Positions 1 to 7,701 of a stretch of DNA of 15,724 nucleotides are shown piece by piece. A model generated the notes under the pieces. That model had not been told where the DNA came from. It saw only the letters and a list, made by a program, of their open reading frames with translations, and made no database searches. Location of the stretch: assembly GCA_007117185.1 (NCBI GenBank), contig SKHA01000081.1:1-15724 (forward strand). The letters run 5' to 3'. A program made the position numbers and the translations under genes. The stretch's first letter is position 1; the number at the start of each line of letters is the position of its first letter. Source of the DNA: Spirochaeta sp. (GTDB lineage: Bacteria > Spirochaetota > Spirochaetia > DSM-27196 > Alkalispirochaetaceae).

Positions 1-2
1 AG

Positions 3-1640
3 CTGATTACCACGTTGTTGCTGGAAAATCCCCACCGCTCCACCGTGACGGTTCGTCCTGACCCGGAGCAGACCGCCCGGGAACAGAGTGAACTCCGGGA
101 GGTGCTGGACCATCGGCTGGAACAGTTGACCGCAGCGGAGCGGGATGCCCTGGAACAGGAAGAGAACGCTCTGAAGACGCTCCAGGAGGCGCCAGACGAC
201 CCGGAGATACTGGCCAGAATCCCCTTCCTGAGGCCGGAGGATCTCCCTCGGGAGGTTCGCCGCATACCCGGAGACCACGACACCCTCGGGGATGGTACGC
301 CGCTGTACCTGCACCGCCTGGGGACCAACGGAATTCTCTACCTGGATCTGGCCTTCGATCTGCCGTCACTCTCCAGCGAACAGGAGCTGCTGCTGAACCT
401 CCTGGGAGCGGCGTTCACCGAGGTGGGGCTGCCGGGGCTTCCCTATGACCGATTTCAGCAGGAACTGCGCCTGAAGACCGGGGGTATATCGGCATTCATC
501 TCCAACAGTTCGTCCTATCAGGACCGCGGCACCGTTCGACGGCTCTTCTTGATCCGCCTGAAGGTGCTGGACCGGGTGCACCCCGAGGGGATCGCGCTTC
601 TGCGGCGGTTGCTCAGGGACATTGATTTTGGAGATCACCACCGGTTGCAGCAGATCCTGGAAGAGCTCAACCAGGACATGCTCAGTGCCCTTATCCCCAG
701 CGGCCATTACTTTGCGGGGTTGCGGGCCGCCCGGGGGCTGAGCGGGCTCTCCGCTCTGGAAGAGCAGATGAACGGCGTCACCCAGCTGTCGGCGCTGCGC
801 CGCTACCTGGAAAAGGACGTGGCGACCCTGGCCGCACAGCTCTCTCAGCTGACCACCGTGATCATGGACCCGCAGCGCCTCTCGATAAACATGACCGGCG
901 AGAAGCAGACCCTTCAGGAGGTGCAGCGCCTGCTTCCGGAGCTGGTCCACGCGGTGAAGCAGCGGACGCCCCCCGGTGGGGCGCGCCCGGGCCAGGGGAG
1001 CTCTGGCCAGGGGAGCCCTGTCCTGCAGGTGTTTCCGGCGGCACCCGCCCCTGACCAGGAGTTCCTGCTGGCCTCTGCGGGGGTCTCCTACGTGGCGTGC
1101 TCCCTGGAGGGGATTCCCTTTGGCGATGACCTCGCCGCCGCGCAGGACCTGCTGGCCCACGTGATGCGAACCGGGGTGCTCTGGGAAAAGATCCGCATGC
1201 GCGGCGGGGCCTACGGCGCGTTTGCCTCAAGCCGCACCCTGGAGGGGCTGTTCAGCCTGGCCAGCTATCGCGACCCCCGCACAGCCGGGACGGTCCAGGC
1301 GTTCCGGGAAGCTCTGGAAGAGATGAGCGCTGCCCCTCTGACCCAGACGACCATCGACAACGGTCGGGTGAGCCTGCTGGGCAAGGAGTTGCGCCCGCTG
1401 ACAACCCGGGAGGAGGGTTTCATCAGCTTTCGCCGGCAGCTGCTGGGAGTGACCGATGAGTTGCGCCAGCACGCCCGGGACCAGCTGCGTGGGGTAACCC
1501 CCCAGGCGGTACAGGCGGCGGCGGCGGTGCTGCTGGAGCGGCTGCCCCGGGGGCGGGTGGCGATACTCGGGGGTCAGGGCGGGCTGGATGAGTACCGCCG
1601 GGCGGCGCCGGAGGTGGAGGTCGTTTCCCTCGACGTCTAA
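3..1640 (+). CDS. M16C family zinc metallopeptidase (presequence-protease/PreP-like), 5' truncated by window edge
   Basis: This is the C-terminal part of a large M16C peptidase of the PreP/Cym1 type. The frame is open to the left edge, so the start and the N-terminal catalytic half with the inverted HxxEH zinc site lie outside the window. The visible part begins with a NPHR-x-TVTVRPDP segment and a charged helical stretch (EQEENALKTLQEAPDD), which matches the M16C-associated linker between the two halves. The second, non-catalytic half follows. Its hallmark LWEKIRMRGGAYG (about residues 389-401 counted from the TTG at position 15) supplies the conserved Arg/Tyr pair that binds the substrate backbone in M16 enzymes. 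A Gly/Pro/Ser-rich loop around residues 318-336 carries a 15-bp tandem duplication. The family degrades short unfolded peptides in a closed chamber; here it is probably cytoplasmic or periplasmic, and location cannot be judged without the N terminus. The family is clear; the exact substrate is unknown. Confidence 0.88.
   Translation: MITTLLLENPHRSTVTVRPDPEQTAREQSELREVLDHRLEQLTAAERDALEQEENALKTLQEAPDDPEILARIPFLRPEDLPREVRRIPGDHDTLGDGTPLYLHRLGTNGILYLDLAFDLPSLSSEQELLLNLLGAAFTEVGLPGLPYDRFQQELRLKTGGISAFISNSSSYQDRGTVRRLFLIRLKVLDRVHPEGIALLRRLLRDIDFGDHHRLQQILEELNQDMLSALIPSGHYFAGLRAARGLSGLSALEEQMNGVTQLSALRRYLEKDVATLAAQLSQLTTVIMDPQRLSINMTGEKQTLQEVQRLLPELVHAVKQRTPPGGARPGQGSSGQGSPVLQVFPAAPAPDQEFLLASAGVSYVACSLEGIPFGDDLAAAQDLLAHVMRTGVLWEKIRMRGGAYGAFASSRTLEGLFSLASYRDPRTAGTVQAFREALEEMSAAPLTQTTIDNGRVSLLGKELRPLTTREEGFISFRRQLLGVTDELRQHARDQLRGVTPQAVQAAAAVLLERLPRGRVAILGGQGGLDEYRRAAPEVEVVSLDV
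990..1019 (+). repeat. 15-bp tandem duplication in the peptidase gene
   Basis: Two adjacent copies of GGCCAGGGGAGCTCT occupy 990-1004 and 1005-1019, differing at one position (T1002 against C1017). They encode GQGSS-GQGSP in a low-complexity loop of the M16C peptidase. The unit length is a multiple of three, so the reading frame is kept. Confidence 0.85.
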
Positions 1641-1666
1641 GCGGTTCGCGGTGTATGCTCTGAGGC

Positions 1667-1672
1667 AGGAGG
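1667..1672 (+). promoter_or_regulatory. Ribosome binding site that fixes the xpaC-like start
   Basis: AGGAGG lies 8 nt before ATG 1681. The frame is open further upstream, with possible starts at 1651 (GTG) and 1588, but those extensions overlap the peptidase gene or encode Arg-rich residues with no family resemblance. ATG 1681 places the hydrophobic segments directly at the N terminus. Confidence 0.8.
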
Positions 1673-1680
1673 CCCGGGAG

Positions 1681-2460
1681 ATGAACAAAGCACTGGCCGC
1701 ATTTGGTGCGGCGCTGATCTATATTGTCGCCCGTAACGTTCTGGACCTGGGTTTTATCGGCGCTCTTATTGTCACCGGTCTGGGATACTCCGGAATCACC
1801 GCCATCAGCGAGGACTGGCCCGGCAGATTGAAGGCGCGGTTGGAGCGGCGCCGGCAGGACCGGGAACAGCGACGCCTGGACAAGGCCAGCGGTCGGGGCC
1901 GGAGGAATGGCCGCGGCCGCAGTGGTGACACTACTTCCGGGAGCTCAACCATCGACCGCACCCTCGGCGGCGACAGCTCCTGGCTGCAGGACGACACCAG
2001 GCTGGTAGAGCTGGGGATCTCCCCTGAGGACTTCAACGAGGCCCTCACTACCGGCTCGCGAAAGCTTGTCGCCCTTCGCAAAGCCTGTTCCGCCGTCCAG
2101 GACACTGCGGTGCGCGCCAAGGCCAACGGGGTGTGCGATGCGGCGGCACGGATCCTCACGGAGATCCGACGTGACCCGAGTGATCTGCGGCGGGCGCGAA
2201 ACTTTCTGGACTATTACATGGACGCCACCATCAACGTGGTGGAGCGTTACTCCGGGCTGGCCGGGCGCAACCTGAAGACCCCGGAGATCGAGGCGGCGCT
2301 GAAGCGGGCCGAGGACAGTCTGGAGACGATTCGCACCGCCTACGACAAGCAGTTGCTGCAGCTGCTGGAGAACGACGTCATGGGTCTTGATGTTGAGCTG
2401 AAGGTGCTGGAACGCACCATCGCGATGGAAGGGTTGGGAACACAGAGGGAGGAACGCTGA
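1681..2460 (+). CDS. xpaC: XpaC-like membrane protein (5-bromo-4-chloroindolyl phosphate hydrolysis family)
   Basis: This 259-residue protein has two hydrophobic segments at the N terminus (about residues 4-19 and 22-42). A strongly basic, low-complexity linker follows (about 50-98, rich in Arg, Gly and Ser), then a helical cytoplasmic domain (about 100-255) ending in coiled-coil-like sequence. The layout and the ISPEDFNEAL / ARNFLDYYMD region match the XpaC family. That family is named for a Bacillus phenotype (hydrolysis of X-phosphate); its biochemical role is not established. The start is ATG 1681, behind a strong AGGAGG. The gene begins 40 bp after the peptidase and ends 2 nt before the telA-like ATG. 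The same xpaC-telA pairing is known from Bacillus (xpaC-yaaN), which strengthens both calls. The likely role, inferred only, is a membrane anchor or partner for TelA. Confidence 0.75.
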   Translation: MNKALAAFGAALIYIVARNVLDLGFIGALIVTGLGYSGITAISEDWPGRLKARLERRRQDREQRRLDKASGRGRRNGRGRSGDTTSGSSTIDRTLGGDSSWLQDDTRLVELGISPEDFNEALTTGSRKLVALRKACSAVQDTAVRAKANGVCDAAARILTEIRRDPSDLRRARNFLDYYMDATINVVERYSGLAGRNLKTPEIEAALKRAEDSLETIRTAYDKQLLQLLENDVMGLDVELKVLERTIAMEGLGTQREER

Positions 2461-2462
2461 AT

Positions 2463-3581
2463 ATGAGTAATCCAGAGAGAAATGTCACCCCCGCATCCAC
2501 CACCACAACCGCTGCTGGTGCCGGTGCGGATCTGATCCTGGTTGACGTGGCCGGTCTGCCCGCAGAGGTTCAACCCCGGGCAAAAGAGGTGGCCAGCGCG
2601 ATCAATATCGAAGATCGCCAGGCGATCCTGCAGTACGGGGTAGGGGCGCAGCGCAAGATCTCCGACTTCGCCGAGACGGTTCTCACCGAGATCCGCACCA
2701 AAGATGGCGGGTACGCCGGTGAGCTCCTCAGCGGGCTGGTCACCACCGTGAAGGACGTCAACGTCAACAGCCTCACCGACGAGCCGGGGATGTTCGGCAA
2801 GATGTTCGGCGGGATCAAGAAGAAGGTGGACAAGTTCCTCCAGCGCTACGAGTCCCTCTCCACCCAGCTGGACAAGGTGGTGCGGGAGCTGGAGCAGGCG
2901 CGGATGAACCTCCTCAGAGATATCGCCATGCTGGACGAGTTCTACCAGAAGAACAGCGAGTACCTGCAGGACCTGGACGTCTATATCGCCGCCGGCAAGC
3001 TCCGGCTGGAAGAGCTGCGCAACCACGACCTGCCAGCGCTGGAGAAGCGCGCCGCTGAGACCGGCGACCCCGCAGACGCCCAGAACGTCCAGGACTTCAA
3101 CCAGCTGCTCAACAGCTTCGAGAAGAAGCTGTATGACATGCAGCTCTCCCGGATGATCGCGATCCAGAGCTCCCCGCAGATCCGCCTCATTCAGGGCAAC
3201 AACGAGATGCTGGTGGAAAAGATCCAGAACTCGGTGCTCACCACCCTGCCGCTGTGGAAGAGCCAGATCGTGATCGCCGTCAGCCTCTACCGTCAGAACA
3301 AGGCGATGGAGCTGCAGCGGGAGATCACCAACACCACCAACGAGATGCTCAAGCGGAACTCCCAGATGCTCAAGCAGGGGTCCATCGAGGTTGCCAAAGA
3401 GAGCGAACGGGGAATTGTCGAGATCGAGACGCTGCAGAAGGTCAACAACGATCTCATCTCCACCATCGAGGAGACCCTGCAGATCCAGAAGGAGGGTCGC
3501 CAGAAGCGCATCACCGCCGAGACGGAGTTGCGCCGCATGGAGGATGAGCTGAAGCAGCGCCTGGTCACGGTGAGCGAGTAG
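2463..3581 (+). CDS. telA: TelA-like toxic anion resistance protein
   Basis: The 372-residue soluble, mostly helical protein has the usual TelA length. Recognisable family stretches include MFGKMFGGIKKKVDKFLQRY (about residues 100-119), the LDxYIAAG region and the SPQIRLIQGNNEMLVEKIQ stretch followed by TTLPLWKSQ. After that come a LYRQNKAMELQREITNTTN helix and a charged C-terminal coiled coil (about 325-368). Members are linked to tellurite resistance, nisin and other envelope-stress phenotypes, but no enzyme activity is known. No signal peptide or membrane segment is visible, so it should be cytoplasmic. GGGAGG in the end of the preceding gene serves as ribosome binding site, and the 2-nt spacing to the xpaC-like gene implies coupled expression. 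The short-chain dehydrogenase follows after 10 bp and may be co-transcribed. Confidence 0.88.
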   Translation: MSNPERNVTPASTTTTAAGAGADLILVDVAGLPAEVQPRAKEVASAINIEDRQAILQYGVGAQRKISDFAETVLTEIRTKDGGYAGELLSGLVTTVKDVNVNSLTDEPGMFGKMFGGIKKKVDKFLQRYESLSTQLDKVVRELEQARMNLLRDIAMLDEFYQKNSEYLQDLDVYIAAGKLRLEELRNHDLPALEKRAAETGDPADAQNVQDFNQLLNSFEKKLYDMQLSRMIAIQSSPQIRLIQGNNEMLVEKIQNSVLTTLPLWKSQIVIAVSLYRQNKAMELQREITNTTNEMLKRNSQMLKQGSIEVAKESERGIVEIETLQKVNNDLISTIEETLQIQKEGRQKRITAETELRRMEDELKQRLVTVSE

Positions 3582-3591
3582 CGGCGGGCAG

Positions 3592-4419
3592 GTGACCGGG
3601 ACGCTCATTACCGGTGCGTCCGCCGGGCTGGGACGCGCCCTGGCGCTCCACCTGGCCGAAGCCGGGGAGGCGCTGATCCTTGTGGCCCGCCGCGGCGAAG
3701 CGCTGGCGGCCCTTGCTGGGGAAATCCGAGATCGCAGCGAGGCCGCCGGGGTCAACGCCCCGGAAGTACATCTGATTCCCCTGGACCTCACCCGCTCCGA
3801 TGCGATCCCCCTGCTGGAGGCTGGCCTGGAGCGTCACCAGATTTCTCCTGATCAGATCCACACCCTTATCTGCAACGCCGGGGTAGGGCACCTGGGGCCG
3901 TTTACCCGGCAGTCCCCGGAGTCAGTAGAAGCGGCGATGGCGCTGAATGTGGTCTCCCTGACCCGGCTGGTACACTGGCTTGCTCCGGTGATGGCCGATA
4001 TCCCGGTGGGGTCAGCTGCGTCGCCGGGGAGGCGGTCGATCTGCCTGATCGCCTCGGTAGCCGCGTTCACCCCGGGGCCGCTGATGGCGGTCTACTACGC
4101 CACCAAGTCCTACGTCCTCTCCCTCGGCGAGTCCCTCAGGGAGGAGTTGCGCCCGCAGGGGGTGACGGTGACAGTCGCCTGCCCCGGTCCGTTTCAAAGC
4201 GAGTTCCACCGCGCGGCGGGTATCGCTGGTGGCGGAGGTTCCGTCGCGGCGCTACCCACGGCAGCGGCAACAGCAGCGCGGATACTGAAGGGGATGCACC
4301 GCGGGTCGGCGGTGATCACCCCCGGTGTGACCGTTGCGTTGTGGGCGCTGGTGGGGCCCAGACTACCCCGGTGGCTGGCTCGAAAGCTGATGCACTGGAT
4401 ACAAAAATATCGTTCTTGA
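3592..4419 (+). CDS. Short-chain dehydrogenase/reductase, DltE-like (COG0300 type)
   Basis: This 275-residue classical SDR has the cofactor motif TGASAGLG (residues 7-14), NAG (95-97) and the catalytic triad residues Ser155 and Tyr168-xxx-Lys172. A basic pair, R33-R34, after the second beta strand favours NADP(H), which is an inference. The C-terminal tail (about 243-275, VALWALVGPRLPRWLARKLM and a basic end) is hydrophobic and amphipathic, as in COG0300 members thought to sit at the membrane. The substrate cannot be told from sequence; lipid-linked or long-chain carbonyl compounds would fit the tail. The start is GTG 3592, which begins exactly at the first Rossmann beta strand. The Shine-Dalgarno is weak (GGCGGGCAG). 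It lies 10 bp after telA, so it is probably in the same transcript. The family call is firm. Confidence 0.87.
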   Translation: MTGTLITGASAGLGRALALHLAEAGEALILVARRGEALAALAGEIRDRSEAAGVNAPEVHLIPLDLTRSDAIPLLEAGLERHQISPDQIHTLICNAGVGHLGPFTRQSPESVEAAMALNVVSLTRLVHWLAPVMADIPVGSAASPGRRSICLIASVAAFTPGPLMAVYYATKSYVLSLGESLREELRPQGVTVTVACPGPFQSEFHRAAGIAGGGGSVAALPTAAATAARILKGMHRGSAVITPGVTVALWALVGPRLPRWLARKLMHWIQKYRS

Positions 4420-4444
4420 ACGTCACTGCCCGATAGGATACACT
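4416..4444 (+). promoter_or_regulatory. Candidate sigma-70 promoter for the aldolase gene
   Basis: TTGAAC (4416-4421) and TACACT (4439-4444) are separated by 17 bp; each box matches the consensus at four of six positions. The -35 box overlaps the stop codon of the dehydrogenase gene. The -10 box lies 35 bp before the aldolase ATG. This is the only plausible spot in the 60-bp gap, but no experimental signal supports it. Confidence 0.4.
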
Positions 4445-4468
4445 TCAAGAGAACCACGACATACCATG

Positions 4469-4474
4469 AAGGAG
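4469..4474 (+). promoter_or_regulatory. Ribosome binding site of the aldolase gene
   Basis: AAGGAG stands 5 nt before ATG 4480. It is one of the best Shine-Dalgarno sequences in the window, consistent with a highly expressed glycolytic gene, and it settles the start. Confidence 0.8.
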
Positions 4475-4479
4475 TTTCT

Positions 4480-5559
4480 ATGGCTAAAATGAACGTTAAA
4501 CCCGGGATTGTGACGGGATCACAACTTCAGGAAATATTTGAGTACTGCAAGGAAACCAAGTGTGCGTTGCCCGCGGTAAACGTGATCAGCTCCAGCTCGA
4601 TCAACGCGGCAATGCTCTCGGCCAGGCAGGCAAACGCGCCCATCATCATTCAGTTCTCCAACGGTGGAGCGCTGTTCAACGCCGGAAAGTACCTGGACAA
4701 CACCAACGAGCGCGCAGCGGTAGCCGGTGGTGTGGCCGGCGCCCACCACATCCGCATCCTCGCTGAGCTGTACAACGTACCGGTGATTCTGCATACCGAC
4801 CATTGCGCCCGCAAGCTGCTGCCCTGGGTGGATGGCCTCCTGGATGCCGGTGAGGAGTACTACCGCCAGACGGGAAAGCCCCTGTACAGCTCCCACATGC
4901 TGGACCTCTCCGAAGAGGATCTCGAAGAGAACATCGCCACCAGCGCCAAATATCTTGAGCGGATGGCAAAGATCGAGATGACCCTGGAGATCGAACTGGG
5001 AATTACCGGCGGCGAGGAAGACGGGGTGGACAACAGCAACGTTGACTCATCACGCCTGTATACCCAACCGGAGGATGTGCTCAAGGCCTACGATGTGTTG
5101 AAGCCCATCGGCAACTTCACCGTGGCCGCGTCCTTCGGCAACACCCACGGAGTCTACAAGCCGGGTAATGTGAAGCTGCGCCCGGAGATCCTGAAGCAGT
5201 CTCAGGAGTTGGTCCGAAAGGAGCGGGGACTCTCTCAGGAGAAACCCCTGGACCTGGTCTTTCACGGCGGTTCCGGTTCCGAGGTCGCCAAGATCACCGA
5301 GTCTCTCGGTTACGGTGTGGTCAAGATGAACATCGACACCGATACCCAGTGGGCCTATACCCGCCCGGTTCGGGAGTACATGGACAAGTACCACGACTAC
5401 CTGATGGCCCAGATCGGTAACCCCGAAGGGGACGACAAGCCCAACAAGAAGCGCATCGACCCGCGCGCATGGGTTGTAGAAGGCGAGAAGGGGATGGCAG
5501 AGCGACTTGTAGAAGCGTACAAGAACCTGAACTCCTTCGGTCAGTTTGACCTGGGCTGA
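4480..5559 (+). CDS. fba: Class IIA fructose-bisphosphate aldolase
   Basis: This enzyme reversibly cleaves fructose-1,6-bisphosphate to glyceraldehyde-3-phosphate and dihydroxyacetone phosphate in cytoplasmic glycolysis and gluconeogenesis, using a divalent zinc ion. At 359 residues it has the class IIA (E. coli FbaA-like) length. HTDHCARK gives the catalytic Asp107 and zinc ligand His108. EIELGITGGEEDGVDN gives Glu172, and NTHGVYKPGN and FHGGSGS give zinc ligands His223 and His262. MNIDTDTQWA (from Met283) holds the phosphate-binding NxDTD loop. All key residues are present, with no truncation. It has its own strong ribosome binding site and a candidate promoter, so it probably starts a transcript. 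That transcript may read on into the acyltransferase gene, whose frame opens within or just after the aldolase stop. Confidence 0.97.
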   Translation: MAKMNVKPGIVTGSQLQEIFEYCKETKCALPAVNVISSSSINAAMLSARQANAPIIIQFSNGGALFNAGKYLDNTNERAAVAGGVAGAHHIRILAELYNVPVILHTDHCARKLLPWVDGLLDAGEEYYRQTGKPLYSSHMLDLSEEDLEENIATSAKYLERMAKIEMTLEIELGITGGEEDGVDNSNVDSSRLYTQPEDVLKAYDVLKPIGNFTVAASFGNTHGVYKPGNVKLRPEILKQSQELVRKERGLSQEKPLDLVFHGGSGSEVAKITESLGYGVVKMNIDTDTQWAYTRPVREYMDKYHDYLMAQIGNPEGDDKPNKKRIDPRAWVVEGEKGMAERLVEAYKNLNSFGQFDLG

Positions 5560-6931
5560 ACAGACTGATTTGAACGGCGGCGCTGGTGAACACCGGCGCC
5601 GCTGGTACCCCCTGGACAACACGGCGGTCATCTTTCCGCCGATAATATCTCCACAGTTTACCACGCTCTTTCGCGTCTCTGCAGAGTTGACCCAGGCGGT
5701 TCGGCTCAGAGAACTGACCACAGCGGTGGCCCAGCTCTACCGCCGGGCTCCGTACCTGTGTGTCCGTCTGCGTACCGGAATCTTCTGGCACTACCTTGAA
5801 GAAACCGCTGCGGTGGGCCCTCTGGGTGACGTCGGGTTTCCCTGCACCGAGCACCCCCGTCTGGTTCCCACCCGCCCCTTGTTGGTGGTGCGCTGTCGCC
5901 ACCGGCGCATAACCCTGGAGATCTCCCACGTCCTGACCGATGGCGGCGGTGCCAGGCTGATACTGCAGTCGCTGCTGGTGATGTACCGCCTGGCCTGCCT
6001 CGGCAGTGACGGTGAACACCCCGAAATGGCGGCTGCTGTGTCTCTGCTGGCGGAAGCACGGGAGATGGATCTTCTGGTTCCGGGTGATCCACCGGCGGAA
6101 TGGGAGCAGTGCTACGGCAGTCGCGAAATGGGAAGTCGGCGTATTCCCGCGCCACCCCGATACACCCCGGCGTGGCATAGCGATGGCCCCAACCTCGCTG
6201 CCGGCGAGTACCGGGTAACGACAGTGCGCTACCCCACTGCGGCGCTTCGGGAGGTGGCCCGATCCAGCAACGTTTCCCTCACTGATCTGGGGGTGGCCCT
6301 CTACGCCGAGGCACTGCAGGAGCGCTACTTCAGTCGCTGGCGGCGGCGGCGGGAACGCCGACCGATCCGCATTCTTGTTCCGGTTGACATGCGCCCCCAC
6401 ACCGGTCTGAAGACGGTACGAAACTTCTTCGTTTTTGTGCTGGTTGAGCTTGACCAGCGCCTGGGCAGCTACTCCTTTGCGGAGATCCTCCGAAAGGTCC
6501 ACTTCCAGCTGCGGGCCGAGCTGGACCCCAGAACCCTGAAGAAGCAGATTATCCGCAACGTCCGGGCTGAACGAAACTGGTTCAATCGGATTATTCCGGT
6601 TTTTGCGAAGGACTGGGTTCTCCGCCGGGTGCATCGCGTTCAGGGAGAAGCCACAAATACCGGCAGCTTCTCAAACCTCGGCAGTGTGCCCCTGCCGGCG
6701 TCCCTGTCTCCCCACGTGAGGACGATGGACTTCGTACCGCCCCCCTCAACCATCACCGGCATCAACGTGACGATGATCAGCTACGGCGAGAAAACGGCGT
6801 TCACCTTTGGTAGTGTCCGCGAGGATACCGGCATCGAGAGGTTCTTCTGTTCCCGACTGGCATCGTTCGGGCTCACCGGGGAACTCGTTTCCAACGGCGT
6901 GGCCACACGCCAGAGTACGGAGAGACCATGA
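5546..6931 (+). CDS. Condensation/alcohol-acetyltransferase-fold protein with HxxxDG motif
   Basis: This is a protein of about 461 residues related to alcohol acetyltransferase/condensation-domain acyltransferases. The core evidence is HVLTDG (His128-xxx-Asp132-Gly133), the HxxxDG active-site motif of this superfamily, in which His is the general base. The opening RWYPLDNTAVIFPP (residues 19-32) and the late SNLGSVPLP segment also match the fold. No signal peptide or membrane segment is seen. The acyl donor and acceptor are unknown. The start is uncertain: TTG 5546 lies within the aldolase gene, while TTG 5570, 10 nt past its stop, would remove only the first eight residues before any conserved sequence. 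Neither has a good Shine-Dalgarno, so coupling to aldolase translation is likely. The ATGA overlap with the following membrane-protein gene indicates the two products work together. Confidence 0.78.
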   Translation: MTWAEQTDLNGGAGEHRRRWYPLDNTAVIFPPIISPQFTTLFRVSAELTQAVRLRELTTAVAQLYRRAPYLCVRLRTGIFWHYLEETAAVGPLGDVGFPCTEHPRLVPTRPLLVVRCRHRRITLEISHVLTDGGGARLILQSLLVMYRLACLGSDGEHPEMAAAVSLLAEAREMDLLVPGDPPAEWEQCYGSREMGSRRIPAPPRYTPAWHSDGPNLAAGEYRVTTVRYPTAALREVARSSNVSLTDLGVALYAEALQERYFSRWRRRRERRPIRILVPVDMRPHTGLKTVRNFFVFVLVELDQRLGSYSFAEILRKVHFQLRAELDPRTLKKQIIRNVRAERNWFNRIIPVFAKDWVLRRVHRVQGEATNTGSFSNLGSVPLPASLSPHVRTMDFVPPPSTITGINVTMISYGEKTAFTFGSVREDTGIERFFCSRLASFGLTGELVSNGVATRQSTERP

Positions 6932-7692
6932 GCAGCGAACCACACCAGTGCACCCGGTGCGGGGTTATCCTGGAGGCGCATCTGGAAGAATGCCCCCTCT
7001 GCGGGATGGTGGTGGGGCAGCTCTGTGATGGCGACGCCATAGCGCCGGAGGCGTTCCCGGGGTATGCCCCGGGGGCAACGGTGCGGGAGAGTCCCGGAAA
7101 GAGGGTCCTGCTGCGACGCTTTTTGACGATCCTCTTCAGCACTGCCGGACTGGTTGTGCTGGCTGTGGCCCTGGTCACCGCCGGGTCGTCAGTTGGATTT
7201 CCGCCGCGGTGGGTGTGGATCACCCTGTTGTCTCTGGCGGCTGGGTGGGCGGTAGTGACGTTGCCGCTGCGCAGGCTGCCCTGGCGCCGGTGGTTCGTGC
7301 TGGCTCTCCTGGCTCTGCAGCTGCTCGCCTTTGGCCTCGATTTGTTGACCACACCGTCTGGTCCCGGTGGCGCGAACGGACTGTTGGCCCCCTTGAGCTG
7401 GTCGGTCCGCCTGGCCTTGCCGCTGCTGCTGGTTTTCGGGGTGGTTGTGCTGGTTGTGGTGCGCCTGGTCCGGCGGGGGCCGGGTACGTTGCGGGTGGCA
7501 GCGGTCCTGGTGACTGCCGCGGTGTTCTCCAGCGGGGTGGACCTGGTGGTGCGTAACTATCTGCATGCTCCGGTCGGCCTCGGCTGGTCCGTCATCGTCC
7601 TGCTATCGGTGGTACCTCTGGCGCTGTTGCTTCTCGTTTTGCAGGTGACGGTGTTCCGGTACGTCGATATCTATCGCCGTCTGCACCTGTAA
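6928..7692 (+). CDS. Zinc-ribbon polytopic membrane protein (DUF6320-like)
   Basis: This 254-residue protein begins with a four-cysteine zinc ribbon, CTRCG (Cys8, Cys11) and CPLCG (Cys22, Cys25). A proline/glycine-rich spacer follows, then about six hydrophobic helices (roughly residues 65-86, 95-113, 121-140, 160-181, 188-206 and 218-240). The short C terminus ends FRYVDIYRRLHL. The architecture matches the DUF6320 type of membrane protein, which I recall being encoded next to acetyltransferase-like genes in Firmicutes; its function is unknown. The ATG lies inside the stop of the acyltransferase gene (ATGA), so translation is coupled. A membrane partner for the acyltransferase, acting on a lipid or exported substrate, is a reasonable inference. 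The gene ends 9 bp from the tail of the convergent mevalonate operon. Confidence 0.7.
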   Translation: MSSEPHQCTRCGVILEAHLEECPLCGMVVGQLCDGDAIAPEAFPGYAPGATVRESPGKRVLLRRFLTILFSTAGLVVLAVALVTAGSSVGFPPRWVWITLLSLAAGWAVVTLPLRRLPWRRWFVLALLALQLLAFGLDLLTTPSGPGGANGLLAPLSWSVRLALPLLLVFGVVVLVVVRLVRRGPGTLRVAAVLVTAAVFSSGVDLVVRNYLHAPVGLGWSVIVLLSVVPLALLLLVLQVTVFRYVDIYRRLHL

Positions 7693-7701
7693 GGGTGCCG
7701 G

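Noticed and set aside
2340..3791. Long minus-strand open frame (483 codons) opposite telA
   Set aside because: It lies antisense to a well-supported TelA gene, has Leu/Val/His-rich composition typical of a shadow frame in GC-rich DNA, and shows no domain or ribosome binding site.
5321..6634. Minus-strand open frame (437 codons) opposite the aldolase end and acyltransferase
   Set aside because: It spans two unrelated genes on the other strand and has no family resemblance.
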